From contig DASXTC010000056.1 in NCBI GenBank assembly GCA_036505635.1, positions 92,790 to 156,789 of the forward strand: 64,000 nucleotides of DNA. Direction: 5' to 3'. The stretch is from DASXTC01 sp036505635. GTDB taxonomy: Bacteria > Acidobacteriota > Polarisedimenticolia > JACPZX01 > DASXTC01. The notes beneath the pieces were generated by a model that did not search any database, was not told the origin of the DNA, and saw only the letters and a program-made list of their open reading frames with translations. Positions 34,059 to 42,011 of this stretch are shown one piece after another (positions within the stretch are counted from its first letter, which is position 1; each line of letters starts with the position of its first letter). The translations under genes were made by a program, and so were the position numbers.

Positions 34059-35566
34059 ACACCGGATTCGATCCTTTCTTCTCCGGTATCGTACTCACAT
34101 ACCTGCTGGCCCTCGTCCTCATCGGTCTCTACAAGTCCTTCGGCGTCAAGACACAGAGCGACTTCATGGTGGCGGGCCGCAGGACCCCCACCTGGATGCT
34201 CGTCTCGACGCTCATCTGCACCTGGATCGGCAGCGGCTCGATCATCGCCGGCGCGGGGCTCGCCTACCGCATGGGGCTCTCCGAGATCTGGATGAGCGCC
34301 GGCGCCTGGGTGGGGATCTGCTGCGTCTACTTCCTGGCCGGCAAGGTGAGACGGATCTCCGAGTACACGCTGCCCGACCTGCTGGAGAAGAGGTACCATC
34401 CCGCCGCGCGCGTGCTGGGCACGCTCACGATCGTGATCGCCTACACGACGATCGCCGGGTACCAGTTCCGCGGGATGGGGATCGTCCTGGAGCTGGTGGC
34501 GGGCATCCCTCCCGCGTGGGGCATCACCATCACGGCCCTCTTCGTCGTGGTCTACACCTGTCTGGCGGGGATGGTGAGCGTCATCACGCTGGACATCCTC
34601 AACGGAGCGATGATCATCGTCGGCATCCTGATCGCCGTGCCGATCCTCATCGCAGGCGTGGGGGGATGGGACTCCGTGGTCGGAAACCTGCCGGCCGACC
34701 ACTTCGCCCTCTTCGGGCCGGAGAACATCGAGACCAAGCACCCCACGCTGTTCGGAGAGACGCGCAACCTGGGGGGCTGGATCTGGGGTCTCGGGGTCTC
34801 GCTGCCCACGTTCCTGCTGCTGCTGGGCGAGAGCAACATGTACCAGAAGTTCTTTTCCGCCGAGTCCCAGAGGTCGGCGCGGCGCGCGGTGGTGGGCTGG
34901 GTGATCGGCACGATCGTCATCGAGACCCTCATCTGCCTCCTCGCCGTCGTGGGAAGCAGCCACTTCACCCAGCTCGCCGCCGAGAACAAGACAGAGCACA
35001 TCATCCTGTACACGGCGCGCCATGGCTCGGAGGTGGGTCTGCCGGTCTGGGTGGGGGCGCTGCTGATGTGCGCGGCGGTGGCGATCATCATCTCGACCGC
35101 CAACGCGTTCCTCCTCTCCCCCAGCACGAGCCTAGCGCGCGACGTCGTGCAGAGGTTCATCTCCCCCGGCATCACCGACGCGAAGCTCATGCTCGTGCAG
35201 AGGTGCTTCATCGTCGCGCTCGCCGCGCTGGCCTACACCATGCTCCGGTTCTACCCGTCGGTGCTGGCGATGGCCTTCACCGCGTACACCTTCGTGGGTG
35301 CCGGGCTGACTCCCGCGATCCTGGCGGCCTTCCTCTGGAAGCGCGCGACCGCCTGGGGCGGCGTGGCGTCCATCGCGGGCGGCATGGTGACGACCCTCGC
35401 CATCACGGTGACCAACTACGTGTACGAAGGCGCGCATGGACATCCCTGGCTCGAGACCGACTACATCGTGATACCGGCCGCGCTCGCTTCCGTGTTCCTG
35501 CTGGTGACCGTTTCGCTGCTGTCTCCCCCGCCACCGGAAGAGAAGTGGCGCCCCTTCTTCTCCTGA
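34055..35566 (+). CDS. Sodium:solute symporter
   Basis: 503-residue SSS-family membrane protein with about 13 helices. Marks are the N-terminal FMVAGRRTPTWMLVSTLICTW, GSGSIIAGAGLAYRMG, and later LSPSTSLARDV and YTFVGAGLTPAILAAFLW. The substrate is not clear; coupling to an M24 peptidase gene points to proline, betaine-like compounds or peptides. The start overlaps the peptidase stop (ATGA). Confidence 0.93.
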   Translation: MNTGFDPFFSGIVLTYLLALVLIGLYKSFGVKTQSDFMVAGRRTPTWMLVSTLICTWIGSGSIIAGAGLAYRMGLSEIWMSAGAWVGICCVYFLAGKVRRISEYTLPDLLEKRYHPAARVLGTLTIVIAYTTIAGYQFRGMGIVLELVAGIPPAWGITITALFVVVYTCLAGMVSVITLDILNGAMIIVGILIAVPILIAGVGGWDSVVGNLPADHFALFGPENIETKHPTLFGETRNLGGWIWGLGVSLPTFLLLLGESNMYQKFFSAESQRSARRAVVGWVIGTIVIETLICLLAVVGSSHFTQLAAENKTEHIILYTARHGSEVGLPVWVGALLMCAAVAIIISTANAFLLSPSTSLARDVVQRFISPGITDAKLMLVQRCFIVALAALAYTMLRFYPSVLAMAFTAYTFVGAGLTPAILAAFLWKRATAWGGVASIAGGMVTTLAITVTNYVYEGAHGHPWLETDYIVIPAALASVFLLVTVSLLSPPPPEEKWRPFFS

Positions 35567-35576
35567 ACCCCACCCC

Positions 35577-37271
35577 ATGCGCAACGTCACGATTCTCCTC
35601 GCGGCTCTCCTGATCGGCTCCACCCTCCCGAATGGGGCGATGCAGGGCACGCCGGCGGCCGGCGACATCAAGACCGAGGAAGGCCTGAGAGCGGCCCTCG
35701 ATGGTTTCGAGGCTCGCTATGAAACGGCCTGCCGGGCGATGGGCGAGGCCGCGTGGTCGGACGCGATGGGCGAACCCGCCGCGCCCGGCTCCGGCTCGCG
35801 CCGCGCCGGGGCGGTGCGGGACCTCGCCGCGCTCTACGCCGACCCCAAGCTCGTGGAGCTCCTCGCGTATTGGGTGCGCCGGCGGACCGTGACATCCGAT
35901 CCGACCCTCATGCGCCGCGTGCAGATGTGGTATCACGCGCGTGACGCGGCGGCCGTGACGCTGGATCCCGCGATCTCCGAGCTGGAGTCCGACCTGGCCT
36001 CCCGCATGGAGAGGCACCGCTTCACACTGGACGGCAGGCCGGTCGGCCGGGACGAGCTGCGCCGCATCCTCGCCACCGAACCGGACCCGGTCGCCCGCCG
36101 GCGGGCCTGGACGGCCCTGGCCTCCGTGGCCGTCGAGATGCAGGCCGACGTCAAGCGGCTCGTCCGGATGCGCGCGGACAAGGCGCAACTCGGCAAGTAC
36201 CGGTACTTCCACGATCTCCTCTACCGCGTCGAGGACCTCGAACCGTACTGGGTCTTCCACATGATGGAGATCGTGACGTCTCGCACGAACGGAGCCTGGG
36301 AGCAGCTGCTCGGCTCCCTCAGGACGACGGTCGGCCAGACCCAGCTCCAGCCATGGGACATCGATTTCGCGATGAACCGGCGCGCGGAGGGCATGGGTCT
36401 GTCGCGCATCGCCGGGGCCGCGCTCAAGCCGGATGGTGCGATCCCCGCCGCGCGGAGGCTGATGGAGGCGCTCGGCTTCGACCTGTCGAGAGTGGCCCTT
36501 CGCACCGAGGTCCGCCCCGTGGCGGCCCCATCCCTCTGGGTTCCCGTGGCCATCCCCACCGACCTGCGGGTCATCGTGTCACCGCAGTACGGACCCATCG
36601 GGGCCGCCGCCTTTTACGAGGCGGTCCTCAGAGCGCACGGACGCGCGTTGCAGGCCGTCTTCAACGCCCGGTCGGCCCCCATGCTCAAAGGGTACCCCTG
36701 GATCCCGGGGACGCTCAACGGCGTCTACGCCGAGGGGATGGCGGGGGCCCTCGGTGATTTCGCGCGTGATCCGCTTTTCGCGTCCAGGATCCTGGGGCTC
36801 TCCTCCGCGGACGCGGAGATCTTCCTCACCCTCGAAAAGGATCGAAGGCTCCTGCAATGCCGCAGGCTCCTGCTCGCCATGGGGATCGAATTCACGATCT
36901 ACGCGAACCCCGACGCCGATCTGGATGGACGCTACCATGACCTGGCCGCCCGGGCGCTGGGGGTCGATCTGAGCGGACCGGACTCGGCGCTCTGGACAGC
37001 CGATCCGATGCTGGTCTCCCGCCCGGTCCACTATCAGGACGAGATGCTGGCCCTCTCCGTGGCCGCCGAGCTGCACCAGAAGATTCGTTCGCTGTTCGAG
37101 GCGGGCCGGCTCGGTTCCGGAAAGGTCGCTCCCTGGCTCATCGAACGGTGCTACGCGCGCGGAGAGATGGGGACGCTCCACGAGCGGCTGGGCGATTCCA
37201 TCCAGGGGGGGTTCGGCTTCGATGCCTTCCTGACGTCGTTGGGAGGCCAGCCGCTGTCGGTCCCGAAATAG
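35577..37271 (+). CDS. Exported M2/M3-type metallopeptidase homologue with lost HExxH
   Basis: 564 residues with a signal peptide (about 1-21). Helical fold features such as LVRMRADKAQLGKYRYFHDL and YHARDAA match M2/M3-type peptidases. Where active relatives have YEALFHEAGHALH, this protein has YEAVLRAHGRALQ (residues 347-359): the zinc ligands and the catalytic Glu are replaced by Arg, Ala and Arg. The third ligand area (YAEGMAGALGDF) is partly kept. It is intact in length and frame, so it looks like a pseudoenzyme rather than a decayed gene. No ribosome site is obvious; it follows the symporter by 10 nt. Confidence 0.78.
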   Translation: MRNVTILLAALLIGSTLPNGAMQGTPAAGDIKTEEGLRAALDGFEARYETACRAMGEAAWSDAMGEPAAPGSGSRRAGAVRDLAALYADPKLVELLAYWVRRRTVTSDPTLMRRVQMWYHARDAAAVTLDPAISELESDLASRMERHRFTLDGRPVGRDELRRILATEPDPVARRRAWTALASVAVEMQADVKRLVRMRADKAQLGKYRYFHDLLYRVEDLEPYWVFHMMEIVTSRTNGAWEQLLGSLRTTVGQTQLQPWDIDFAMNRRAEGMGLSRIAGAALKPDGAIPAARRLMEALGFDLSRVALRTEVRPVAAPSLWVPVAIPTDLRVIVSPQYGPIGAAAFYEAVLRAHGRALQAVFNARSAPMLKGYPWIPGTLNGVYAEGMAGALGDFARDPLFASRILGLSSADAEIFLTLEKDRRLLQCRRLLLAMGIEFTIYANPDADLDGRYHDLAARALGVDLSGPDSALWTADPMLVSRPVHYQDEMLALSVAAELHQKIRSLFEAGRLGSGKVAPWLIERCYARGEMGTLHERLGDSIQGGFGFDAFLTSLGGQPLSVPK

Positions 37272-37286
37272 GGGGGCGCTCTCCCC

Positions 37287-38225
37287 TCAGAGGGGTCGCC
37301 GTGGCCAGATGTACCAGGTGCCCGACGCGACGGCGAGCAGCCTGCCCGCCTCGTCGGTGATCTCGCCTTCCGCGAAGGCGGCATGGCGGCCCCGCTTGAC
37401 CATGCGGCCGCGTCCGGCGATCCGGCCCGGCCGCACCGGCTCGCGGAACTGGATCGAGAGCTGCAGCGTGGCGCACCACTCCTCGGGCTCGAGCCCCGTC
37501 ACGACGGCTGCTCCCAGCGCGGTGTCCAGCAACGACGTGACCGCGCCGCCGTGGGCGACCCCTCGCCGGTTCAGCAGGCTGGGTGTAATCATCAGCTCGT
37601 ACTCGGCGCTCCCCTTGTCGTGCCGGACCCTCCGCATCCCGAACCACCGGTTGAAGGGGGTCGAGGCGGACGCCGGCTCGATCGCCTCCTCGAACATGAA
37701 GAGACGATCGTGCCCGATGAAAAGCTGGCCCGCCGTCACGAACGCCGGCGTCCTGAAGACGCCGAGTCCGGCGGCGGCGTCGCTCTGGCGGTTCAGCGCC
37801 TCGGCGGCCTCGGCGCTCCCGAGGGATTGCCGGAACCTCTGAGGGTCGAGGCCGAGGGCCGCGGCGATCCCCGTGAGCGTCTCCGTGTCGGAGATCGCGC
37901 CGCCCTCCGCCCAGCACACATGAAGGACACGCCGGCAGTAGTCCGCGCCCAACCCCTCGGCGCGAGCGAGAATGGACCCGAGCGCGGCCGCGCGGGAGTC
38001 GACGGGAGCCCGCTCGGGGGATTTCAACGGGACGTCCAGTCGCTCGGCCCAGCGGCGCAGATCGATCTCCTCGTAACGGGCTTCCGCTTCCGGCCGTTGA
38101 GGCGGCGCGGGCAGACGGACGGCCCGCCAGTCGAGCGACGCGCCGCGGCGCGCGCAGATCTCCTCGAGGCGACCAGAGGCCAGGTACGAGCCCGGATCGG
38201 CGAAGTCCAGATAGAACTCAACCAA
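37287..38225 (-). CDS. Fusion: HCCA-isomerase-like (DsbA fold) and hotdog thioesterase
   Basis: 312 residues. The N-terminal 175 residues (MVEFYLDFADPGSYLAS, CWAEGGAISDTETL, GVFRTPAFVTAGQLFIGHDRL) are a 2-hydroxychromene-2-carboxylate isomerase/kappa-GST-like thioredoxin fold. The last 120 (NRRGVAHGGAVTSLLDTALG, RIAGRGRMVKRGRHAAFAEG) are a PaaI-type acyl-CoA thioesterase. Both parts look complete. Such a fusion suggests linked steps in aromatic or acyl-CoA breakdown, which is inferred. Its start overlaps the radical SAM gene end by 8 nt. Confidence 0.85.
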   Translation of the reverse strand: MVEFYLDFADPGSYLASGRLEEICARRGASLDWRAVRLPAPPQRPEAEARYEEIDLRRWAERLDVPLKSPERAPVDSRAAALGSILARAEGLGADYCRRVLHVCWAEGGAISDTETLTGIAAALGLDPQRFRQSLGSAEAAEALNRQSDAAAGLGVFRTPAFVTAGQLFIGHDRLFMFEEAIEPASASTPFNRWFGMRRVRHDKGSAEYELMITPSLLNRRGVAHGGAVTSLLDTALGAAVVTGLEPEEWCATLQLSIQFREPVRPGRIAGRGRMVKRGRHAAFAEGEITDEAGRLLAVASGTWYIWPRRPL

Positions 38226-39816
38226 CGTGGACCCCCTCGGTGACCGAATCGACCATCCCGCGGATCATCCGGCTTCGCGGGACCCTTTCGAGAGCCGACT
38301 TCAGGTAAAGGGAGGCCCCTTCGGGATCCCCCGTGGCGTCCAGAAGCCCCGCGATGCGCAGCTTCGCCCAGACGCAGCCGGGACGGAAACGCTCGATCTC
38401 CTCGTACTCGCCCAGGGCGGCGCCGACCTGGCCTTCCCTCTCGTACGCCTCCCCCGATGCCATCCAGGTGACGAACGAGTCGGGCAGGAGACGTTTGTGC
38501 TCCTCCAGCTCGCCGCGCGTGTACCCGGAGGCCCGGCCCGCGCGGGCACACAGAGAGGCGAGGCGCCTCAACGACCTGCGCGCCGGCTCTCCGGTCATGG
38601 CGTAGAGGGTGTCTCGTCTCTCGCGAAGCCAGAAGCCGTCTTCGATCTCCCCGGCCGCCCGCATGTCTTCGTAGAGACGCGTGCCGGGGAAGATCGCCAG
38701 AGGAGCGACGGTGCCGTCGTGCGGCCGGATCTCCGTGATGAGCTCCTCCGTGGCGCGGAAGTCCTCCTCCGTCTCGCCCGGCACGCCGCTGATGAGGTAG
38801 ATCGAGAGCGTGAGGCCAGCCCGGCGCGTCGCCGCGGCCGCCGCCCGGACCTGATCGACCGTGATGTCCTTGGCCAGCGCCGCCAGCAGGCGGGGTGAAC
38901 CCGATTCAATCCCATACTGGATGTGGTCGCAGCCGGCCCGTCTCATCCAGAGGAGTCGTTCCTCGTCGATGGCGTTGACCCGCGACTGGCAGTTCCACAC
39001 CACGTCGAGCCGCTCCGCGATCAATCCGCGACAGAACTCGATGACCCGACGTTTGTTCACGGTGAAGGTGTCGTCGCGGATGCTCACCTTGAGGATACCC
39101 ATGTTGTCGCGCAGATACCGGACCTCGGCCAGCATGTGCCCGGGCGACCTGAACCGCATCCGCGTCCCCCAGAAATCGGGCGTGTTGCAGAAGGTGCAGC
39201 GGGCGGGGCACCCGCGCGAGGTGATGACGAAGGAGGCCTCCGCCTCCGGATCCAGATGGTGGCCGGAGTACCACGGGGCGGGAAAGGGGAGGCTGTCGAG
39301 GTCGGCCACCGTCTCGCGCGCCCCCGTGGAGACCGGCTCGCCCGAGGGATCGCGCACCACCAGACCGCGCACTTGCGCGAGATCGGATCCGGTCGCTACG
39401 GCCCGCACCGTCTCGAGCATCGTCATCTCGCCCTCCCCCACCGCGACGGCGGTCACCGCCGGATGGTGCCGCAGGATCGACGCGCCCATGTGCGTCGCGT
39501 GCGGACCGCCCACGATCACGGTGCAGCTCGGGTTGGCCCGGCGCGCCAGCTTCGCCAGCCTCAGTCCGGCGTGGCGGTTGAAGGTGTAGAGGGTGATCCC
39601 CACAAGACCGGGGCGCTCCCGCGCCATGAGCGCTGCGACATCGTCCCAGGAGACGCGGCTCAGGTTGGCGAGGGAGGAGTCGAAGCCGGCGTCCCGCAGC
39701 GTGGCGTGGATCCAGCCCAGGCCGACGGGCATCATCCGGGCGAAGTAGTCCCCGGCGCCGGGACGGCCCGACTTGTAGAGGAGAAGGATCTTCAGGGGCG
39801 GGGAGGTGCGGCGCAT
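38218..39816 (-). CDS. B12-binding-domain radical SAM protein with TPR-like tail
   Basis: 532 residues. The N-terminal 150 residues resemble a cobalamin-binding Rossmann domain (ERPGLVGITLYTFNRH, VIVGGPHAT), though no DxHxxG is seen. The radical SAM cluster motif is CPARCTFC near residue 205, in SRGCPARCTFCNTP. TIM-barrel marks include IEFCRGLIAE, QYGIESGS and ISGVPGETEEDF. The last 100 residues hold repeat helices (EAYEREGQVGAALGEYEEIE). This class modifies lipids, cofactors or antibiotics; the substrate is unknown. It follows the hybrid kinase by 15 nt. Confidence 0.9.
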   Translation of the reverse strand: MRRTSPPLKILLLYKSGRPGAGDYFARMMPVGLGWIHATLRDAGFDSSLANLSRVSWDDVAALMARERPGLVGITLYTFNRHAGLRLAKLARRANPSCTVIVGGPHATHMGASILRHHPAVTAVAVGEGEMTMLETVRAVATGSDLAQVRGLVVRDPSGEPVSTGARETVADLDSLPFPAPWYSGHHLDPEAEASFVITSRGCPARCTFCNTPDFWGTRMRFRSPGHMLAEVRYLRDNMGILKVSIRDDTFTVNKRRVIEFCRGLIAERLDVVWNCQSRVNAIDEERLLWMRRAGCDHIQYGIESGSPRLLAALAKDITVDQVRAAAAATRRAGLTLSIYLISGVPGETEEDFRATEELITEIRPHDGTVAPLAIFPGTRLYEDMRAAGEIEDGFWLRERRDTLYAMTGEPARRSLRRLASLCARAGRASGYTRGELEEHKRLLPDSFVTWMASGEAYEREGQVGAALGEYEEIERFRPGCVWAKLRIAGLLDATGDPEGASLYLKSALERVPRSRMIRGMVDSVTEGVHVG

Positions 39817-39831
39817 GGGCCGCCCATGTTA

Positions 39832-41892
39832 TCACGCCCGCGAGAGGATCCCGCGGACGGCGCTCAGCACGTTGTCGATGGCGAAGGGCTTGATCACGCA
39901 GGGGCGCCGGACGCGGCGGAGAAACCTCTCCACCTCGGGCGTGACCGTGTCGGCCGTGATGAACATGGTGCGGGGGAGCAGCTCCGGCCTCCGGCGCGAC
40001 ATCTCGTCGTACATCTGCTGGCCCGACATGTCGGGCATCTTCAGGTCGAGGATGACGAGGTCGTACTCGCCCGTCTCGATCTTCCTCAGACCCTCCAATC
40101 CGTTGCCGGCCGTGTCGATCCGGTGTCGCTCGCCCTCGAGGATGTCCATCAGGAGCTCACGCACGACCTCCTCGTCGTCCACGATCAGGATCCGATGCTC
40201 GGCGGGCCGCTCGAGCGGGGCCTGGAGGTCCGGTGGCGGCGCGGCCTCCACGATGGCCTCCTTGCGCACGATCGGGAACTCCAGCGACACGGTCGCCCCC
40301 CCGCCAGGACGGTTGCGCGTGCTGATCCGGCCGGCATGAGCAGTGACCATCCCGTAGGCCACCGAGAGCCCCAGACCCTGCCCCTGGCCGACCTGGCGCG
40401 TCGTGAAGAACGGCTCGTAGATCCTGCCCATGACCTCCTCCGGGATCCCGGGCCCGGAGTCGGAGAACTCGATGAGGATCCGTCCCCGGTCGGCGCTCGC
40501 CGAGACGGTCAGCGTCCGTTCTCCTTCGTGGCTGGAGAGGGCCTTGCAGGCGTTGTCGAGGATCCTCAGGAACGCCTGGTTGATCTGCTCGGGGTCGGCC
40601 ATGCTGCGCGGAAGGTCGGGGGACAGGTCGAGCTCGATTCGCACGCCCGCCTGCGTCAGCCGGTCCTGATACACGGCCAGCGCCTCGCGGAGCAGGACGC
40701 CGAAGTCGAGGGGGATCTTCTCGAGCCGGTGTGCCTTGGCGAAGGCCATGAGGTTCTCGACGATCATCTTGCAGCGACTCGCGCCCGCGGAGATCTTCTC
40801 CAGACACCTCTGCAGGTCGGGATCCTGATACTTGCCCGCCAGGAGCTGCGCGTAGCCCAGCACGCTCGTGAGCGGATTGTTCAGCTCGTGCGCGGCGCCA
40901 GCGACGAAGAGCCCGATGGCGGACATCTTCTCGGACTGCGCCAGGCGCGCGCGGAGCTGCTCGCGCTCGCGTTCGGCCCTGACACGCTGGGTGATGTCCT
41001 CCGCCAGCAGCGTGTACCCGATAGACTTGATCATGCTCCCCAGCCGCACCTTGGCGGTCGTCTCGGCCGCCTTCCGGACGGCGCCGCGCACTCCCGACGC
41101 CCCGGCCCCGCGCCCCTGTGCGTCCCGGGCTCCGACGTCGCCCCCCGCTGTCCCGGGATGGAACCGGTGCAGCTTGATCTGCAGCTCGAGGGCACCATGC
41201 CGGATTGCCGCGGTGGCCATCCCGCCGCCACGCTCGATCTCATCGAACAGGGACGCGAGGGCGGGGCGGCTCTCGGAAAAGACCTCGTCGATCGGACGGG
41301 AGAGGAGCTCCTCGGAGGGCAGCCCGGCGATCGTCTGGAATCCCCTGTTGCACGACGTGAGACGCCCCTCCGTCGACAGCTCGGCGATCCCCTCCGAGAG
41401 CGAATCGAGGATCTCCCGCGACGTCTTGCGATCCTCCAGCAGCTCGAGGACCACCTCGCGCCGGTACATCTTCTCGAATCCGGACACGATCGGGTCGACC
41501 GCGGTTCCACCGTCCAGGAGCTGCCGGGAGATCCGCTGGAGCGTTTCCCTGATCTGCTCGAGAGGCATCTTGGCAATGTAGGCGTTCGCGCGTATGTCCT
41601 CGACTCCCTCGATCTCATCGGCCAGGATCCCGGACAGGATGATGATGGGAAGGTTCTTGAACTTTTCCTGTCCCTTGAGGAATGCGCAGACCCGGGCTCC
41701 GTCGAAGCGCGGCATGATGAGATCCAGCATCAGCAGGTCGGGCCGGCGATCCTGGATCATCTCGAGGGCCTCCAGGCCATCCGCCGCGACGCGCACGTCG
41801 TAGCCCAGCTCCCGGTAGAGGTCCCCCAGGACCTGCCGGTAGAACTCGTTGTTGTCGGCGATGATGATGGACGGGTGCGGCAGGGAGCCCAC
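39832..41892 (-). CDS. Hybrid sensor histidine kinase, REC-PAS-kinase-REC
   Basis: About 686 residues and soluble. An N-terminal receiver (IIIADNNEFYRQVL, LLMLDLIMPRFDG) is followed by a PAS-like segment, a HisKA domain with the phospho-accepting His in AAHELNNPLTSVLGY, an HATPase (FSDSGPGIPEE, GQGLGLSVAYGM) and a second receiver (ILIVDDEEVV, LVILDLKMPDMSG). The GTG at 41892 is preferred because GAGG lies 7 nt before it and because the promoter puts the transcript start at or after the alternative ATG 41925. No DNA-binding output partner is adjacent. Confidence 0.88.
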   Translation of the reverse strand: MGSLPHPSIIIADNNEFYRQVLGDLYRELGYDVRVAADGLEALEMIQDRRPDLLMLDLIMPRFDGARVCAFLKGQEKFKNLPIIILSGILADEIEGVEDIRANAYIAKMPLEQIRETLQRISRQLLDGGTAVDPIVSGFEKMYRREVVLELLEDRKTSREILDSLSEGIAELSTEGRLTSCNRGFQTIAGLPSEELLSRPIDEVFSESRPALASLFDEIERGGGMATAAIRHGALELQIKLHRFHPGTAGGDVGARDAQGRGAGASGVRGAVRKAAETTAKVRLGSMIKSIGYTLLAEDITQRVRAEREREQLRARLAQSEKMSAIGLFVAGAAHELNNPLTSVLGYAQLLAGKYQDPDLQRCLEKISAGASRCKMIVENLMAFAKAHRLEKIPLDFGVLLREALAVYQDRLTQAGVRIELDLSPDLPRSMADPEQINQAFLRILDNACKALSSHEGERTLTVSASADRGRILIEFSDSGPGIPEEVMGRIYEPFFTTRQVGQGQGLGLSVAYGMVTAHAGRISTRNRPGGGATVSLEFPIVRKEAIVEAAPPPDLQAPLERPAEHRILIVDDEEVVRELLMDILEGERHRIDTAGNGLEGLRKIETGEYDLVILDLKMPDMSGQQMYDEMSRRRPELLPRTMFITADTVTPEVERFLRRVRRPCVIKPFAIDNVLSAVRGILSRA

Positions 41893-41927
41893 GCGGCAGC
41901 CTCGTGAAAGGGTCGAGAAGCGCATCG

Positions 41928-41955
41928 AATATAGGCTCCCTCCCTACCGCGTCAA
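41928..41955 (-). promoter_or_regulatory. Promoter for the hybrid kinase
   Basis: On the minus strand TTGACG (41955-41950), 16 nt, TATATT (41933-41928). The expected transcript start near 41921 lies past ATG 41925, which supports GTG 41892 as the real start with a 29-nt leader. Confidence 0.7.
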
Positions 41956-41973
41956 GGGGCGCCGGGGGCCCGG

Positions 41974-42003
41974 TTGCGGAGCCGATCGGGGTGTCCCTAT
42001 AAT
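41974..42003 (+). promoter_or_regulatory. Promoter for a leaderless transcript of the gene at 42012
   Basis: TTGCGG 41974-41979, 18 nt, TATAAT 41998-42003, then 8 nt and ATG 42012. The transcript should start at the ATG or within a base or two. No ribosome site is present. It is back to back with the kinase promoter. Confidence 0.7.
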
Positions 42004-42011
42004 GCGCCGCC

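Noticed and set aside
37262..37300. Hairpin CCCCT-CAG-AGGGG as a terminator between convergent genes
   Set aside because: The stem is only five pairs and there is no T run on either strand.
38923..41907. 994-codon open frame on plus opposite the hybrid kinase
   Set aside because: It lies antisense to a gene with clear kinase and receiver motifs, is rich in Arg/His/Gly as expected of GC-rich shadow frames, and shows no motif.
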